Notes: generated by a model not told the origin, from the letters alone. Shown: positions 21,508 to 33,639, counted from the stretch's first letter. The stretch is 64,000 bases of DNA from Aliamphritea spongicola (GCA_024347235.1 AP025283.1:744001-808000); one strand, 5' to 3'. Translations and numbers: made by a program.

Positions 21508-22367
21508 ATGGCAAACTTCTCCGCTAAGCAGGTAAAAGAACTGCGCGATCGTACCGGTCTGGGTATGATGGAGTGTAAGAAAGCATTGGCTGCTGCCGAT
21601 GGTGATGTTGACAAGGCTATCGAAGAGCTGCGTAAAGCTTCAGGCATGAAGGCTGCTAAAAAGCTGGCCGTACTGCTGCTGAAGGTGTTGTGGTTGTTCA
21701 GGTTGCTGAAGACAGCAGCTACGCGCTGGCTGTTGAAGTTAACTCTGAAACTGACTTCGCTGCCCGTGACGAAAACTTTGCTGCGTTCTGTCAGACTGTT
21801 CTGGCTAAAGCGTTCGCTGAAAAGCAGACTGACGTTGAAGCACTGATGGCTGGTGAACTGAGCGAAGCCCGTGACGCACTGGTTCAGAAAATCGGTGAGA
21901 ACATCGGTGTTCGTCGCATCATGCTGGTTGAAGGTGACGTAGTATCTGCATACGTGCACGGTACCGGTAACCTGGCTGCGCTGGTGTCTCTGAACGGCGG
22001 TAACGCTGAGCTGGCTAAAGACGTTGCAATGCACGTAACTGCTGTTAACCCACAGGTTGTTAACAAAGAAGACATGCCTGCTGATGTTGTTGCTAAGGAA
22101 AAAGAAATTATCCTGGCGCAGCCTGATATGGCAAGCAAGCCGGCTGAAATCGCTGAGAAGATGGTTGTTGGTCGTATCAACAAGTTCTTATCTGAGAACA
22201 GCCTGTCTGAACAGCCTTTCGTTAAGAACCCAGACGTAAAAGTTGGTCAGCTGGTTAAAGATGCAGGCGCAAGCGTTGCTTCTTTCGTGCGTATCGAAGT
22301 AGGTGAAGGTATTGAAGTCGAGAAGAAAGACTTCGCTGATGAAGTTGCTGAGCAACTGAAAGGCTAA
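21508..22367 (+). CDS. tsf: Elongation factor Ts
   Basis: Guanine-nucleotide exchange factor for EF-Tu. The UBA-like N-terminus ([35 protein letters not shown]) and the core ([39 protein letters not shown]) are clear. One A is lost near 21660 ([12 protein letters not shown] expected). Restored length about 286 residues. Followed by a terminator at 22381. Confidence 0.95.
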
Positions 22368-22380
22368 TACCTGCCTGCTA

Positions 22381-22420
22381 ATGGATTGCTCATCTTTTCA
22401 GGTGCGCAATCCATTTTTTT
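22381..22420 (+). terminator. Terminator after tsf
   Basis: ATGGATTGC and GCAATCCAT form a 9-bp stem with a 15-base loop and then seven T. It ends 45 bases before the pyrH start codon. Confidence 0.85.
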
Positions 22421-22465
22421 CTTGTTACACTGCTTCTAATTTCAGTCTTGGTGGAGACGCAATCA

Positions 22466-23226
22466 ATGTCGGCCTCGAGTCAGCCTTCCAAAAATTTAAA
22501 CGTATTCTTTTAAAACTCAGCGGCGAAGCCCTTATGGGCGATGAAAACTTCGGTATTGATCCGCAAGTTCTGAATCGTATGGCGCTGGAAATTGGCCAGT
22601 TGGTAGGTATTGGTGTTCAGGTTGGTATGGTTATCGGTGGTGGTAACCTGTTTCGCGGTGCTGCACTGAGCGCTGCCGGTCTGGACCGGGTGACCGGTGA
22701 CCACATGGGTATGCTGGCTACCGTAATGAATGCTTTGGCAATGCGTGATGCTCTGGAGCGTTCAAACATCAAAACCCGGGTTATGTCGGCGATTCCGATG
22801 ACCGGTGTGGTTGATGATTATGATTTCCGTAACGCAGTGCGTTACCTGAATCAGGGCGATGTGGTAATTTTCTCTGCCGGTACCGGTAATCCTTTCTTTA
22901 CGACGGATTCTGCTGCCTGTCTGCGGGGAATCGAAATTGGCGCAGATGTCGTGATTAAAGCAACCAAAGTTGATGGTGTTTATACGTCTGATCCGGTGAA
23001 AGATCCGACTGCACGACGTTACCGTCACCTGAGCTTTGATGAAGCAATTGAAAAACAGTTAGGTGTAATGGATCTGACGGCTATCTGTCTGAGCCGTGAC
23101 CATGATATGCCGCTGCGTGTGTTTAATATGAATAAGCCTGGCGCCCTGGCAAATCTGATTGTTGGCGGCGATGAAGGCACCGTGATCGATAATAATGAGA
23201 CGGTAGGAGATAAGTATGCTGAATGA
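22466..23226 (+). CDS. pyrH: Uridylate kinase (UMP kinase)
   Basis: Hexameric kinase of the amino-acid-kinase fold that makes UDP from UMP. Motifs: [73 protein letters not shown] place the start at ATG 22466, after GGTGGAG, with one A lost near 22492, giving [20 protein letters not shown]. The alternative in-frame start at 22381 lies inside the tsf terminator. Restored length about 253 residues. Overlaps frr by 11 bases. Confidence 0.93.
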
Positions 23227-23771
23227 GATTGCTCAGGATGCTCAAGAGCGGATGCAAAGAGCCTGGAAGTACTGGCGAATAACCTGAAAAAGATTCGTAC
23301 CGGCCGTGCGCACCCAAGTATTCTGGACACTGTAACTGTGTCTTATTATGGCTCTGATGTTCCGCTGAGCCAGGTAGCTAACATTTCTGTTGAAGATGGT
23401 CGTACTCTGTCTATTTCTCCGTGGGAAAATAATCTGGCCCCGGAAATTGAAAAGGCGATCATGAAGTCTGATCTGGGTCTGAATCCTTCTTCAGCAGGTG
23501 CTGTTATTCGTGTACCAATGCCGATGCTGACAGAGGAAACCCGTAAAGGTTATATCCGTCAGGCGCGTCAGGAAGCGGAAAAAGGCCGTGTATCTGTACG
23601 TAACGTTCGCCGTGATGCTAACGGTGATCTGAAGGATCTTCTGAAAGAAAGGAAATCACCGAAGACGATTTGCGTCGCGGTGAAGATCAGATTCAGAAGT
23701 TAACGGATAAGTTCATTGCCGATGTGGATAAGCTTCTTGAAGAGAAAGAAGCGGATCTGATGGAAATCTGA
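23216..23771 (+). CDS. frr: Ribosome recycling factor
   Basis: Splits post-termination ribosomes together with [41 protein letters not shown] opens it; [13 protein letters not shown] and [38 protein letters not shown] follow; the restored end is [14 protein letters not shown]. Losses near 23258 and 23650. Restored length 185 residues, the family norm. It starts inside the pyrH end, so translation is likely coupled. Confidence 0.95.
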
Positions 23772-23819
23772 TAGGGATATGCCCGGCACCATTGTTAAGT
23801 GGTGTCGGGTGCTTTGTTG

Positions 23820-24578
23820 ATGGCTGAAAAACTTCATCTTAGCCTTCCGGAAGGGAAGGTTGTGCCGCGGCATATTGCAATTATTATGGATGGCAATAAT
23901 CGCTGGGCAAAAACACAGGCGTGTCAGTCTGTCTGGTCATAAAGCAGGTGTTGCCAGTGTCCGCAGTGTTATTGAAGGCTGTGTGGAGCTGGGTGTTGAA
24001 GCACTTACTCTGTTTGCTTTCAGTAGCGAGAACTGGCAGCGGCCGGCGCTTGAAGTAAAAGGGCTGATGGAGCTTTTGCATGGGCTCTTGATCGTGAAGT
24101 CAGTAAGTTACATAAGCATAATATCCGGCTGCGTATTATTGGTGACAAGTCCCGTTTCAGCCAGAGCTTGCAGGATAAAATTGCAAAGGCGGAAGCCCAA
24201 ACAGCCGGTAATACCGGGCTTGCGCTGAATATTGCTGCCAATTACGGTGGTCGCTGGGATATTACACAGGCTTGTCAGCAGCTTGCGAAAGCATGTGCTG
24301 ACGGGCAGCTGAATCCTGCAGATATTACTGAAACAATGCTGGGTGAATATATTAATCTGGCTGATGTTCCTGCCCCTGATTTGTGTATCAGAACGGCAGG
24401 AGAGCAGCGGGTAAGTAATTTTCTGATATGGCAGATGGCCTACAGTGAGTACTATTTCAGTGACTTGTTGTGGCCGGATTTTGATAAGTATGCATTGGTT
24501 CATGCCATTGAAAGTTACTTGGGCCGGGAGCGACGTTTCGGCAAAACAAGCGAACAATTAGAGTCTGAGAATGCTTAA
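23820..24578 (+). CDS. uppS: Undecaprenyl pyrophosphate synthase
   Basis: cis-Prenyltransferase making the C55 lipid carrier for cell-wall precursors. [15 protein letters not shown] with the catalytic Asp, [51 protein letters not shown] and the C-terminal WPDFDK are all present. Losses near 23913 (an expected seven-A run reads five) and 24083. Restored length 253 residues. Its stop overlaps the cdsA start by eight bases. Confidence 0.95.
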
Positions 24579-25381
24579 ACAACGATTGATTACCGCCCTG
24601 ATTTTAGCTCCGTGTGCATTAGCTGGGCTGTTTTTCCTTTCGTTCGATCTTTTCAAGCTGTTTACCTGTGTAATCGTTTTATTTGCGGCCTGGGAATGGG
24701 CTGATCTTTCAGGTGTGCCGTCTGCAAGTGCGCGGGTGGCATACTCCTCTTTGTTGCAGCCTGTATAGCGCTGGTGGACTACAGCCTTCCGGTTGAACAC
24801 TTTAAAGACTTTATGCTGCCGACTGTTTTGTTCTGGATAATGGCGTTGTTCTGGGTGCTTAGGTTCCCTGTTGTCAGAGGCTGGCAGTCCAGTTGGCAAC
24901 GTATGATTATCGGCTTGCTTGTTCTGGTGCCCAGTTGGATGGCGCTGGTAAGTATTCGTCAGCATCCAGATGGCAGTGTGTTTCTGCTTATGCTCCTGTT
25001 GCTTGTATGGGGAGCGGATATCGGTGCATATTTTGCCGGTAAGACCTGGGGGCGTAAAAACTTGCGCCTAAGGTGAGCCCGGGTAAAACCATGGCGGGCT
25101 TCTGGGGTGGTATCGGTAGCTGCGTTCTGATTGCTGTTGGTTTTGTTGTTTATCTGGATTTTTCTGCACTGGATGGTTTCTATCTGATTGTGCTTTCTGT
25201 CATTGCTGGTCTTGCATCGGTATTGGGTGATCTCTTTGAGAGTATGCTTAAGCGTCAGCGGGGCATTAAAGACAGCAGCAAGTTATTGCCTGGGCATGGC
25301 GGTGTGCTTGATCGTATCGATAGTATTACCGCTGCGGCACCGATGTTTGTTCTGGGTGTGCATGTGCTGACTACTGTGTAA
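24571..25381 (+). CDS. cdsA: Phosphatidate cytidylyltransferase
   Basis: Inner-membrane enzyme making CDP-diacylglycerol. Multiple hydrophobic helices run through the protein, and the signature SPGKTMAGFWGG plus the terminal KDSSKLLPGHGGVLDRIDSITAAAPMF are diagnostic. Losses near 24738 and 25060. Restored length 270 residues. Only 17 bases separate it from rseP; the dxr gene usually found in that gap is absent. Confidence 0.94.
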
Positions 25382-25398
25382 TTCAGGGAGTCAGATCT

Positions 25399-26752
25399 AT
25401 GGATTTCTTTACCACTGTTCTTGCGATGATTGTTACCCTGGGAATCTTGGTGACAATCCATGAGTACGGTCATTTCTGGGTCGCAAGGCGTTGCGGCATT
25501 AAAGTACTTCGTTTTTCTGTTGGGTTTGGTAAACCGCTGGTGCGCTGGCGGGATAAGCTGGATACTGAATACGTTATTGCCGCTATTCCTTTGGGCGGTT
25601 ATGTGTCAATGCTTGATGAGCGTGAGGGCGATGTGCCAGAGTCTCTCAAGTCACAAGCTTTTAATCGTAAAACGGTCTGGCAGCGTTTTGCTGTCGTTGT
25701 AGCAGGGCCGTTAGTCAATCTTATCTTTCCTGTCTTTGTTTACTGGGCGCTGTTTCTTTCCGGTATCAGTGCTGTTGTGCCTGTGGTCGGATCCGTTAAG
25801 CCACAAAGTATTGCGGAAGTAGCCGGGGTTATGCCTGGCGGTGAAATTGTTGCGGTTGACGGTTATGAAACCCAGACATGGGATGACATTAATCTGCGAC
25901 TGGCGGCCCGTATTGGCGATGAGGCAATAGTGCCGATGGAAGTACGGTACGAATCGCAGCAAACCAGCAAAAGCTACGATCTTGATTTGCGTGATTGGCA
26001 GCTGGATCTTGAAACAGAGAGTCCGCTGAGCTCTGTTGGTCTTGAAGCGTACCGGCCGAAGGTGCCTGTTGTGATCGGCCGGGTTGAGCCTTCCGGTCAG
26101 GCTGAACTGAGTGGGCTACAGGTCGGTGATGAAGTTGTGCGCGTGAACGGTGTGCCTGCCGGTATGTGGGAAGACTTTGTTGCGCTGATTCAGAAGAGTG
26201 CTGGTCAGGAATTGCAGCTGGAGGTTGTACGGAACGACGATGTAATCTTGTTGTCCATTATTCCGGCGGAAAACGCTGGGAGAACGGTGAGGTTACGGGT
26301 TATATCGGTGCGGGCGTTCAGCCTGTTGAGTGGCCGGAAGAAATGCACCGTGTAGTCCAGTACGGCGTATTTGAGTCGGTTGAGCACGCAGTGCGAAAAA
26401 CCTGGCAAATGATCACCCTGACCCTTGATTCTATTTGGAAAATGCTTGAAGGCATCTTATCGGTAAAAACTTGAGTGGACCGATAACCATTGCTAAAGTG
26501 GCAGCTGCCTCAGCGGCATCGGGTATCGAAACCTTTGCCAGCTTTCTGGCATATCTGAGTATTAGCCTGGGTATTTTAAATTTGTTACCGATCCCAATGC
26601 TGGACGGCGGGCATCTGGTGTACTACTGCATCGAAATGATTCGGGGCAGACCGGTGTCGGAAAAAGTGCAGGCAGTCGGATTAAGGCTGGGTATGGCTGT
26701 ACTGTTTACCTTGATGGGAGTCGCGATCTTTAATGATCTCATGCGGCTTTAA
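25399..26752 (+). CDS. rseP: RIP metalloprotease RseP (site-2 protease)
   Basis: Cuts anti-sigma factor RseA within the membrane to release sigma-E. Zinc motif HEYGH in the first helix, GFGKPLVRW, two PDZ domains (GEIVAVDGYETQTWDDI and AELSGLQVGDEVVRVNGVPA) and the second metal motif NLLPIPMLDGGHLVYY. Losses near 26279 and 26467. Restored length 451 residues. Between cdsA and bamA as in most relatives. Confidence 0.94.
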
Positions 26753-26783
26753 TAACCAAAATAACGACGAAAAGAAGTGGTTC

Positions 26784-29090
26784 ATGAAACGCAGATTCGG
26801 AGTTCTGTTTTCCCTGGCTTTGTTTGCATTTGGTGCGCAGGCAGAAACATTCACAGTAGAAGATATTCGTCTTGAGGGGATTCAACGGGTAGAGCCGGGA
26901 GTGGCTTTACGCTATTTCGCAATAGACTCAGGTGAACAGGTAGACAGTGCTGAACTGGCCAGTGCGACGCGTCGTTTATTTAAAACCGGATACTTTGAAG
27001 ATATTCAGCTGGAGCGTGACGGTAACGTTCTGGTGTTACGGGTAAAAGAGCGCCCGGCGGTTAGTCTGATTCGTCTTGAAGGTAACAGTGTTATTGATGA
27101 CGAAGCACTGCTGGCAGGCCTGGAACAAACCGGTTTGAAGGAAGGTGATGTATTCAAGCGGGCAACGCTGGATCAGATCCGTCAGGATTTGTTGCGCCTT
27201 TATGTTGGTCGTGGGCGTTACGGTGCGGATATTGAGACTGAAGTTGAACCTCTATCCGGTAACCGGGTTGCGCTGAACATTAATGTGACGGAAGGTAAGG
27301 TCGCAACGATTCAGCACATCAATATTGTTGGTAACACCGTTTTTGAAGAAGAAGAGCTGACCGATCTGTTCAGTCTGAAACTGCCTGGTTTCTGGTCGTT
27401 CTTCACAAAAAGTGGTCGTTATGCCCGTGAAAAATTGTCCGGAGATCTTGAACGTTTGCGTTCATTTTACCTGGATCGCGGCTATGTGAATTTTAATATT
27501 GATTCAACACAGGTCTCTGTATCACCGGATAAAAAGCACATATTCATCAGTATTAACATTACTGAAGGTGATCAGTACAGCGTCAGCAGTGTTGATGTTA
27601 CCGGTGATCTGGTGGTGCCTAAAGAAGAGCTGATGGCGGCCCTGACGATCAGTGAAGGAGAAATTTTCTCCAGAGAAAAGTAACGACCTCCCAGACAGCA
27701 GTAGAACGTAAACTGGGTGATCAGGGATATCTGTTTGCCAATGTAAGCCCTGTGCCGGAACTGAATGAAGACGATAAGACAGTTGCACTGCGTTATTTTG
27801 TAGCACCTGGTAAGCGTACCTATGTTCGCCGGATTAACATTACCGGTAATACCGGGACTTCCGATGAAGCAGCTCGCCGGACGATTACTCAGATGGAAGG
27901 TGCACTTGCATCTTCAGAAAAGATCGAGACCTCGAAAGGGCGTATAGAACAGACAGGGTATTTCCAGTCAGTAGATGTGGAAACAGTCCCTGTACCGGGC
28001 ACTGATGATCAGGTGGATCTCAACTATGTTCTGGAAGAGCAGAACTCAGGAAGCTTAACTGCAGGTATTGGTTTCTCCCGTACGTCCGGTCTGATTCTGA
28101 ACCTGGGGCTACGGCAGGATAACTTCCTGGGATCCGGTAAGCAGGTCGGTATCAATGTTGAGAAATCTGATACCCGTAAAGAACTGTCATTCAGTTATTT
28201 AGATCCATATTATACGGTTGATGGTGTAAGCCGCGGGTTTAACTTCTTTTTCCGGGAAAGAAACTTCACTAACAGTAACGTCAGTGATTACCTGACAGAT
28301 GAGATTGGCGCGCGGGTAAACTTTGGCTATCCGATTGACGACTTCCAGCGTATTAATTTCAGTGTCGGGGCTGAGCAGGTTGATCTGAAAACTAACGGCA
28401 GCAATACCGCTCAGGAAGTATTTGATTTCATCGAAAAAGAAGGTGATAGCTACCTGAATTTCACGACTTCATTGCGCTGGACTGAAAACAAACTGAACCG
28501 CCGTGTATTCCCAACCCGGGGTACTTATCAGAGTGCTGAGTTAACTGTAGCCATTCCGGGCAGTGATCTGACGTACCATTCAGAGCGTTATGAGTATAAG
28601 TGGTATAAGCCGCTGGATAGTGTAGAAGACTGGATTATCTCTGCAAGAGGCCGTTTAGGTTATGCCGGTTCGCTGGGGATAATGATTATCCGTTCTACCG
28701 GAACTACTTCAGCGGTGGTCTGACGTCAGTTCGTGGTTTTAAGACCAATACGCTGGGGCCGCGGGACAGCCAGAATGATGCGTTCGGTGGTAACGTGCAG
28801 ATCGATGGTAGTGTTGAACTGATTGTTCCGGCACCGTTTATTAAAGACTCATCTTCTATCCGTACGCTGGTGTTCTTCGATATCGGTAACGTATTCCAGA
28901 CTGAGTGCCTGGCCGGTAGTACGAACTGTGATTCGGGTATTGAGTTTGATGAGCTGCGTTATTCAGCGGGTATTGGTTTCAGTTGGCTAACACCGGTGGG
29001 ACCGCTGTCATTTGCACTGGCGCAGCCTCTGAACTCAAGTCCGGGGATGATGAGCAGACATTTGAATTTGCACTGGGCCGGACTTTCTAA
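26784..29090 (+). CDS. bamA: Outer-membrane protein assembly factor BamA
   Basis: Omp85 insertase of the BAM complex. The signal peptide MKRRFGVLFSLALFAFGAQA is followed by five POTRA domains (TFTVEDIRLEGIQRVEPGVAL opens POTRA1; TYVRRINITGNTGTSDE opens POTRA5) and the 16-strand barrel. The barrel carries SVRGF of the lid-lock loop and ends FEFALGRTF with the terminal Phe needed for assembly. Losses near 27678, 28676 and 29043. Restored length 769 residues. I chose ATG 26784 because it places the signal peptide at the start. Confidence 0.95.
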
Positions 29091-29100
29091 GGAGAAAGTG

Positions 29101-29600
29101 ATGAATATTTTTAAAACGATGGGGCTGGTTGTTGCACTGGGTCTGAGTTCATCGGCCATGGCAGATAAAGTTGCCACACTGAGTGTGCAGCAGGCGTTAC
29201 TGAGCAGTCAGGCTGCGGAAGCATTCCGTCAGAAAATGACAGAAGAATTCAAGCCGCAGGCGGCACAGTTAGCTGAACTGGAAAGTCAGGTTAAGCAGAT
29301 GCAGGGTGACCTGCAAAGTGCGCAGGCAGCGGGTGCCAGTCAGGCTGATTTGCAACAGAAGAATCTGCAGTTCCAAAAGTTGGTGACCGAGTATCAGCGT
29401 CAGGGACAGGAAATGCAGTTACAACAGCGTGAGCGAGAGCAGGCTTTTTAAAGAAAATGCGTCCACGTCTGGATGCTGTCATCCGTGACATGATTGAAAA
29501 AGGCGGTTACGACGTTGTGATTAACAAACAGTCCACAATTTATGCCAAGCCTGAGCTGGATATCACAGCAAAGGTTGTTGAATTACTGAACAAGCAATAA
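29101..29600 (+). CDS. skp: Periplasmic chaperone Skp / OmpH
   Basis: Signal peptide MNIFKTMGLVVALGLSSSAMA, then the jellyfish-shaped chaperone's long coiled arm (LAELESQVKQMQGDLQSAQAAG through QGQEMQLQQREREQAFLKKM), ending in PELDITAKVVELLNKQ. It guards outer-membrane proteins on the way to BamA. One T lost near 29447; restored length 166 residues. GGAGAAAG is the ribosome site, ten bases after the bamA stop. Confidence 0.93.
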
Positions 29601-29607
29601 GTTGGCT

Positions 29608-30670
29608 GTGTCGGGTTTGCAGTATTCACTACAAGAGTTAGCAACATATCTGAATGCAACGCTTGAAGGCGGCGAGGCGGAAATTACTGGCCTAGCAACT
29701 CTTGAGCATGCGGACGCTAGGCATCTTACGTTTTTCACAGTGCAAAACCCCGTTATTTGCAACAGTTGAAAAATGCCGTGCAGGTGCGGTATTAGTCAGT
29801 GAAGAGCATAAAGCTCTGGTGCCGACTGCTTGCCTGATTGTAGACGATCCTTATATTGCGTATGCCAGGGTTAGTCGCTTATTCAGCGGAGCCGATGGTG
29901 TGCAGATGGGCAGTATTGCCAGCAGTGCGGTAATAGCCCCGACAGCAACCATTGATGCGGATGTAACGATTGCGCCGAACGTTGTCATTGGTGAAAATTG
30001 TAAGATTGGCAGTGGTGTTTCTGTCGGTGCAAATACTGTACTGGGCAATGAGTGTGAGATCGGTGCAGGATCGGTTATTCAGCCGAACGTGACGTTTTAT
30101 AACGACGTAAAGGTGGGTGAGGATTGCCGTATTCACAGTGGGGCAGTTCTTGGTGCCGACGGTTTTGGTTTCGCGCAGAATAACGGTCAGTGGCTGAAGA
30201 TTTACCAGTTAGGTGGTGTGCGGGTCGGAAGCAGGGTGGAGATCGGTGCCGGTACAACGATCGACCGCGGAGCTCTGGATCATACGTACATTGGTGACGG
30301 TGTTATTATCGATAATCAGGTACAGATAGCACATAACGTTGTCATCGGTGATAATACCGCCATCGCTGGCTGTACTGCGGTTGCCGGCAGTACGCATATC
30401 GGTGAAGGATGTACTGTGGCAGGTGCCTGTGGTATTACCGGACATCTCGAAATTGTAGCCGGTACACATATAACGGCTATGTCGTTAGTAAGTAAGAATA
30501 TTGACTCTGCCGGTGCTTATTCCTCCGGTACAGTCGCCGAGCCACATTCACAATGGAAGCGGAATGTTGTTCGTTTTCGTCAGCTTGACGATATGTCACG
30601 TAAGCTGAAAAAGTTAGAAGCAGAATTTAAGCAATACAAAGCAAAGGTTGATCCGAATGATGGATGTTAA
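29608..30670 (+). CDS. lpxD: UDP-3-O-(3-hydroxyacyl)glucosamine N-acyltransferase
   Basis: Third step of lipid A synthesis. N-terminal uridine-binding domain (LQYSLQELATYLNATLEGG, LTFFTVQNPRYLQQLKK) and a left-handed beta-helix of hexapeptide repeats. The catalytic His is in QIAHNVVIGDN, after GGVRVGSRVEIGAGTTIDRGA. GTG 29608 is chosen; TTG 29602 is equally possible and adds two residues. Losses near 29750 and 29770. Restored length about 354 residues; the C-terminal helix (DDMSRKLKKLEAEFKQYK) is typical. Confidence 0.93.
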
Positions 30671-31091
30671 TGAGATCCGCAAATATTTACCCCACCGTTA
30701 TCCTTTTTATTAGTCGACAGGGTGGTTGAACTAATACCCGGGGAATCCATCGTTGCTTATAAAAATGTTACGATTAATGAGCCTTTTTAACGGGCACTTT
30801 CCTGATCATCCGGTAATGCCTGGTGTGCTGATTGTTGAGGCAATGGCACAGGCGGCAGGTATCCTTGGTTTTAAAACCATGGATAAAACACCGCAGGACG
30901 GCTCTATTTATTACTTTGTAGGTTCTGATAAGCTGCGTTTTAAGCGTCCGGTAGTGCCAGGTGACCAGCTACAGCTGGAAGCTACAATCGTTTCAGAAAA
31001 GCGCGGTATCTGGAAATTTGATGTTAAAGCGACTGTGAACGGTGAGCTTGCAAGCTCTGCGACAATTCTTTGTGCTGACAGAAAGGTCTGA
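30657..31091 (+). CDS. fabZ: 3-hydroxyacyl-ACP dehydratase FabZ
   Basis: Hot-dog fold dehydratase for fatty-acid elongation. Catalytic His in [20 protein letters not shown], with Glu in the same helix; opening [26 protein letters not shown]. Losses near 30706 (T6 reads T5) and 30786 (T7 reads T5). Restored length 145 residues. Its start overlaps the lpxD stop. Confidence 0.94.
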
Positions 31092-31093
31092 GA

Positions 31094-31863
31094 TTGATTC
31101 ATCCACAAGCAATAGTTGAGCCCGGCGCAAAGCTGGCTGACGATGTTGAAGTAGGTCCCTGGAGCTACATCGGTGCGGATGTTGAGATTGGTGCCGGGTG
31201 CCGTATAGGTCCCCATGCGGTGATAAAAGGCCCGACAAAGATGGGCAAAAATAACCGTGTGTTTCAGTTCACCAGCATTGGTGAAGACTGTCAGGATAAA
31301 AATATCAGGGTGAGCCTACAGAGCTGGTAATCGGTGATGACAACGTTTTTCGTGAAGGTTGTACGATTCACCGGGGTACTGTTCAGGATAACAGCATTAC
31401 GATAATTGGCAGTGATAATCTGTTCATGGCCAATGCGCATGTGGCGCATGACTGTGTTGTGGGTAACCATAATATTATCGCGAATAATGCAGCGCTGGCC
31501 GGCCATGTTCACTTAGGGGATTATATTATCCTGGGTGGCTTTACGGCGGTGCATCAGTTTTGCCATATTGGATCATACAGTATGTGTGGTGCTGGAACTG
31601 TCGTGCTGCAGGATGTGCCTGCTTTTGTTATGTGCAATGGTAACTCGGCGAAACCACATGGTATTAACTCAGTGGGATTACGCCGTAAAGGATACAGCGA
31701 TGATGCTATCCGTACGATTAAGCGCGCATACCGACTGATTTATCGCAGCGGTTTAAAACTGGATGAAGCACTGGCTGAACTGCAAAAGCTGGTTGTTGAC
31801 TGTGCTGAAGTACAGCTGATTATCGATTCACTGAAATCTTCTGAGCGGGGCATAATCCGCTAA
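31094..31863 (+). CDS. lpxA: UDP-N-acetylglucosamine acyltransferase
   Basis: First committed step of lipid A synthesis. TTG start two bases after fabZ gives [27 protein letters not shown], the family opening. Hexapeptide beta-helix; the catalytic His is in [19 protein letters not shown], and the C-terminal helices contain [26 protein letters not shown]. One A lost near 31301. Restored length 256 residues. Confidence 0.95.
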
Positions 31864-31871
31864 TCATTTCT

Positions 31872-33032
31872 ATGGCCGGACGTATGAAAGTTGCTGTCGT
31901 AGCCGGTGAGGCGTCAGGGGATATCCTTGGCGCCGGTCTGATCAGGGCGTTACGCCAGTCAAATCCAGATCTTGAAGTCCGCGGCATTGGTGGTGAGCTG
32001 ATGCAGGCTGAAGGCTGCCATTCGCTTTATCCGATGGAGCGTTTGTCGGTGATGGGGCTGGTTGAAGTGCTAGGGCGGCTCAGAGAGCTTCTTAATATCC
32101 GTAAGCAACTGACACAGCAACTCACTGACTGGCAGCCAGACGTCTTTATTGGCATAGATGCACCGGACTTTACCCTCAACCTGGAAGGGAAGTTGCGCGC
32201 TGCAGGTATTCCTACCGTCCATTATGTCAGCCCGTCAGTGTGGGCCTGGCGCAGCAAGCGGGTATTTAAGATTCTTAATACCACTGATCTGATGTTAACG
32301 CTGTTGCCCTTTGAGGCACGTTTTTATGAACAGCATAATATGCCGGTCAGATTTGTGGGTCATCCGCTGGCAAATATGATTGACCTTCAGCCGGATCAGG
32401 CTGAAGCACGGCGTCAGCTTGGCATTTCTGAAGAAGAGCAACTGATTGCTGTTATGCCCGGGAGCCGTGGCGGGGAACTGAAGTATCTGGCACGCCCTTT
32501 TCTGGATACTGTGCGATGGTTATTGGAAAGAAATCCGGACTTGCGTTTCATTCTTCCGGCGGCAAATCAGACCCGTTTTGACACGCTCCAGGCGTTGTTA
32601 CAGTCAGAATACCAGGATTTACCTGTCAGACTGCATCTGAAGGAATCCCGTTTAGTGATGCAGGCAAGCGATGCCATACTGATGGCTTCGGGTACGGTTA
32701 CCCTTGAAGCGATGTTACTTAAAAAGCCGATGGTGGTCGCTTACAAAATGGCGTCACTGACTTACCGGATTCTGTCCCGTCTGGTTAAAACCCCTTACAT
32801 CTCGTTGCCAAATTTACTGGCTGGTGAAAAGTTAGTACCTGAAGTGTTACAAAATGATGTGCGGCCGGAAATACTGGGCCCTCTGGTTGAGAAGGCTTTA
32901 CATGACAGTGAACAGCACGGGCCGATGACGCAGCGCTTTCATCAGTTACACCTTGAGCTTCGGCAGGATGCTGATCAGCGTGCTGCAGAGGCAGTTTTAC
33001 AGCTGGTAACTGATAAGCAGGGAGGGGCCTGA
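31872..33032 (+). CDS. lpxB: Lipid-A-disaccharide synthase
   Basis: Intact, 386 residues. GT-B glycosyltransferase joining UDP-diacylglucosamine and lipid X. Motifs: VAGEASGDILGAGLIRAL, MGLVEVLGRL, IDAPDFTLNLE, HYVSPSVWAWRSKR, VGHPLANMI, LPGSRGGEL-type loop (VMPGSRGGELKYLA) and MASGTVTLEAMLLKKPMVV. One base separates its stop from rnhB. Confidence 0.97.
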   Translation: MAGRMKVAVVAGEASGDILGAGLIRALRQSNPDLEVRGIGGELMQAEGCHSLYPMERLSVMGLVEVLGRLRELLNIRKQLTQQLTDWQPDVFIGIDAPDFTLNLEGKLRAAGIPTVHYVSPSVWAWRSKRVFKILNTTDLMLTLLPFEARFYEQHNMPVRFVGHPLANMIDLQPDQAEARRQLGISEEEQLIAVMPGSRGGELKYLARPFLDTVRWLLERNPDLRFILPAANQTRFDTLQALLQSEYQDLPVRLHLKESRLVMQASDAILMASGTVTLEAMLLKKPMVVAYKMASLTYRILSRLVKTPYISLPNLLAGEKLVPEVLQNDVRPEILGPLVEKALHDSEQHGPMTQRFHQLHLELRQDADQRAAEAVLQLVTDKQGGA

Positions 33033-33639
33033 ATGCAAACGCAGGGATTTGATTTTCGCAGCCATCAGCTGGTGGCCGGTGTTGATGAAGTTGGCCGTGG
33101 TCCGCTGGTTGGAAAAGTGGTGGCAGCTGCGGTGATTCTTGATCCGGATAATCCTGTTGCCGGGCTGACTGATTCAAAAAACTCACCGAAAAAAACGTGA
33201 GCTGCTGTACCCTGAAATTCAGGAAAAAGCACTTGCCTGGGCCATAGCCTGGGCTGATGTAGCTGAAATAGACGAACTGAATATTCTGCATGCTTCAATG
33301 CTCGCTATGAGCCGGGCGGTTAATCAGCTGAACCCGGTACCTGAGTATGCATTGATTGACGGTAACCGCTGCCCGACCGGGCTGGTTTGTCCTTCTGAAG
33401 CCATTGTAAAAGGTGATCTTAAAGAACCTGCGATCAGTGCCGCGTCTATTTTAGCGAAGGTATATCGGGACCGGGAAATGAAAGCGCTTGATGAGCTTTA
33501 CCCGGAATATGGCTTTGCCAAGCATAAAGGGTATCCGACCGCCCTGCATATGGCGCAACTTGAAAAATATGGCCCTATTGCAGAACACCGGCGCAGCTTT
33601 AAGCCTGTTGCCCGTTTACTCGAACAACAATCTGTTTAA
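33033..33639 (+). CDS. rnhB: Ribonuclease HII
   Basis: Removes ribonucleotides misincorporated in DNA. Active-site carboxylates: [26 protein letters not shown] and [22 protein letters not shown]; the end has [25 protein letters not shown]. Two losses close together at about 33180 and 33193, in A runs expected to be seven and eight long (LTDSKKLTEKKREL). Restored length 202 residues. Confidence 0.95.
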
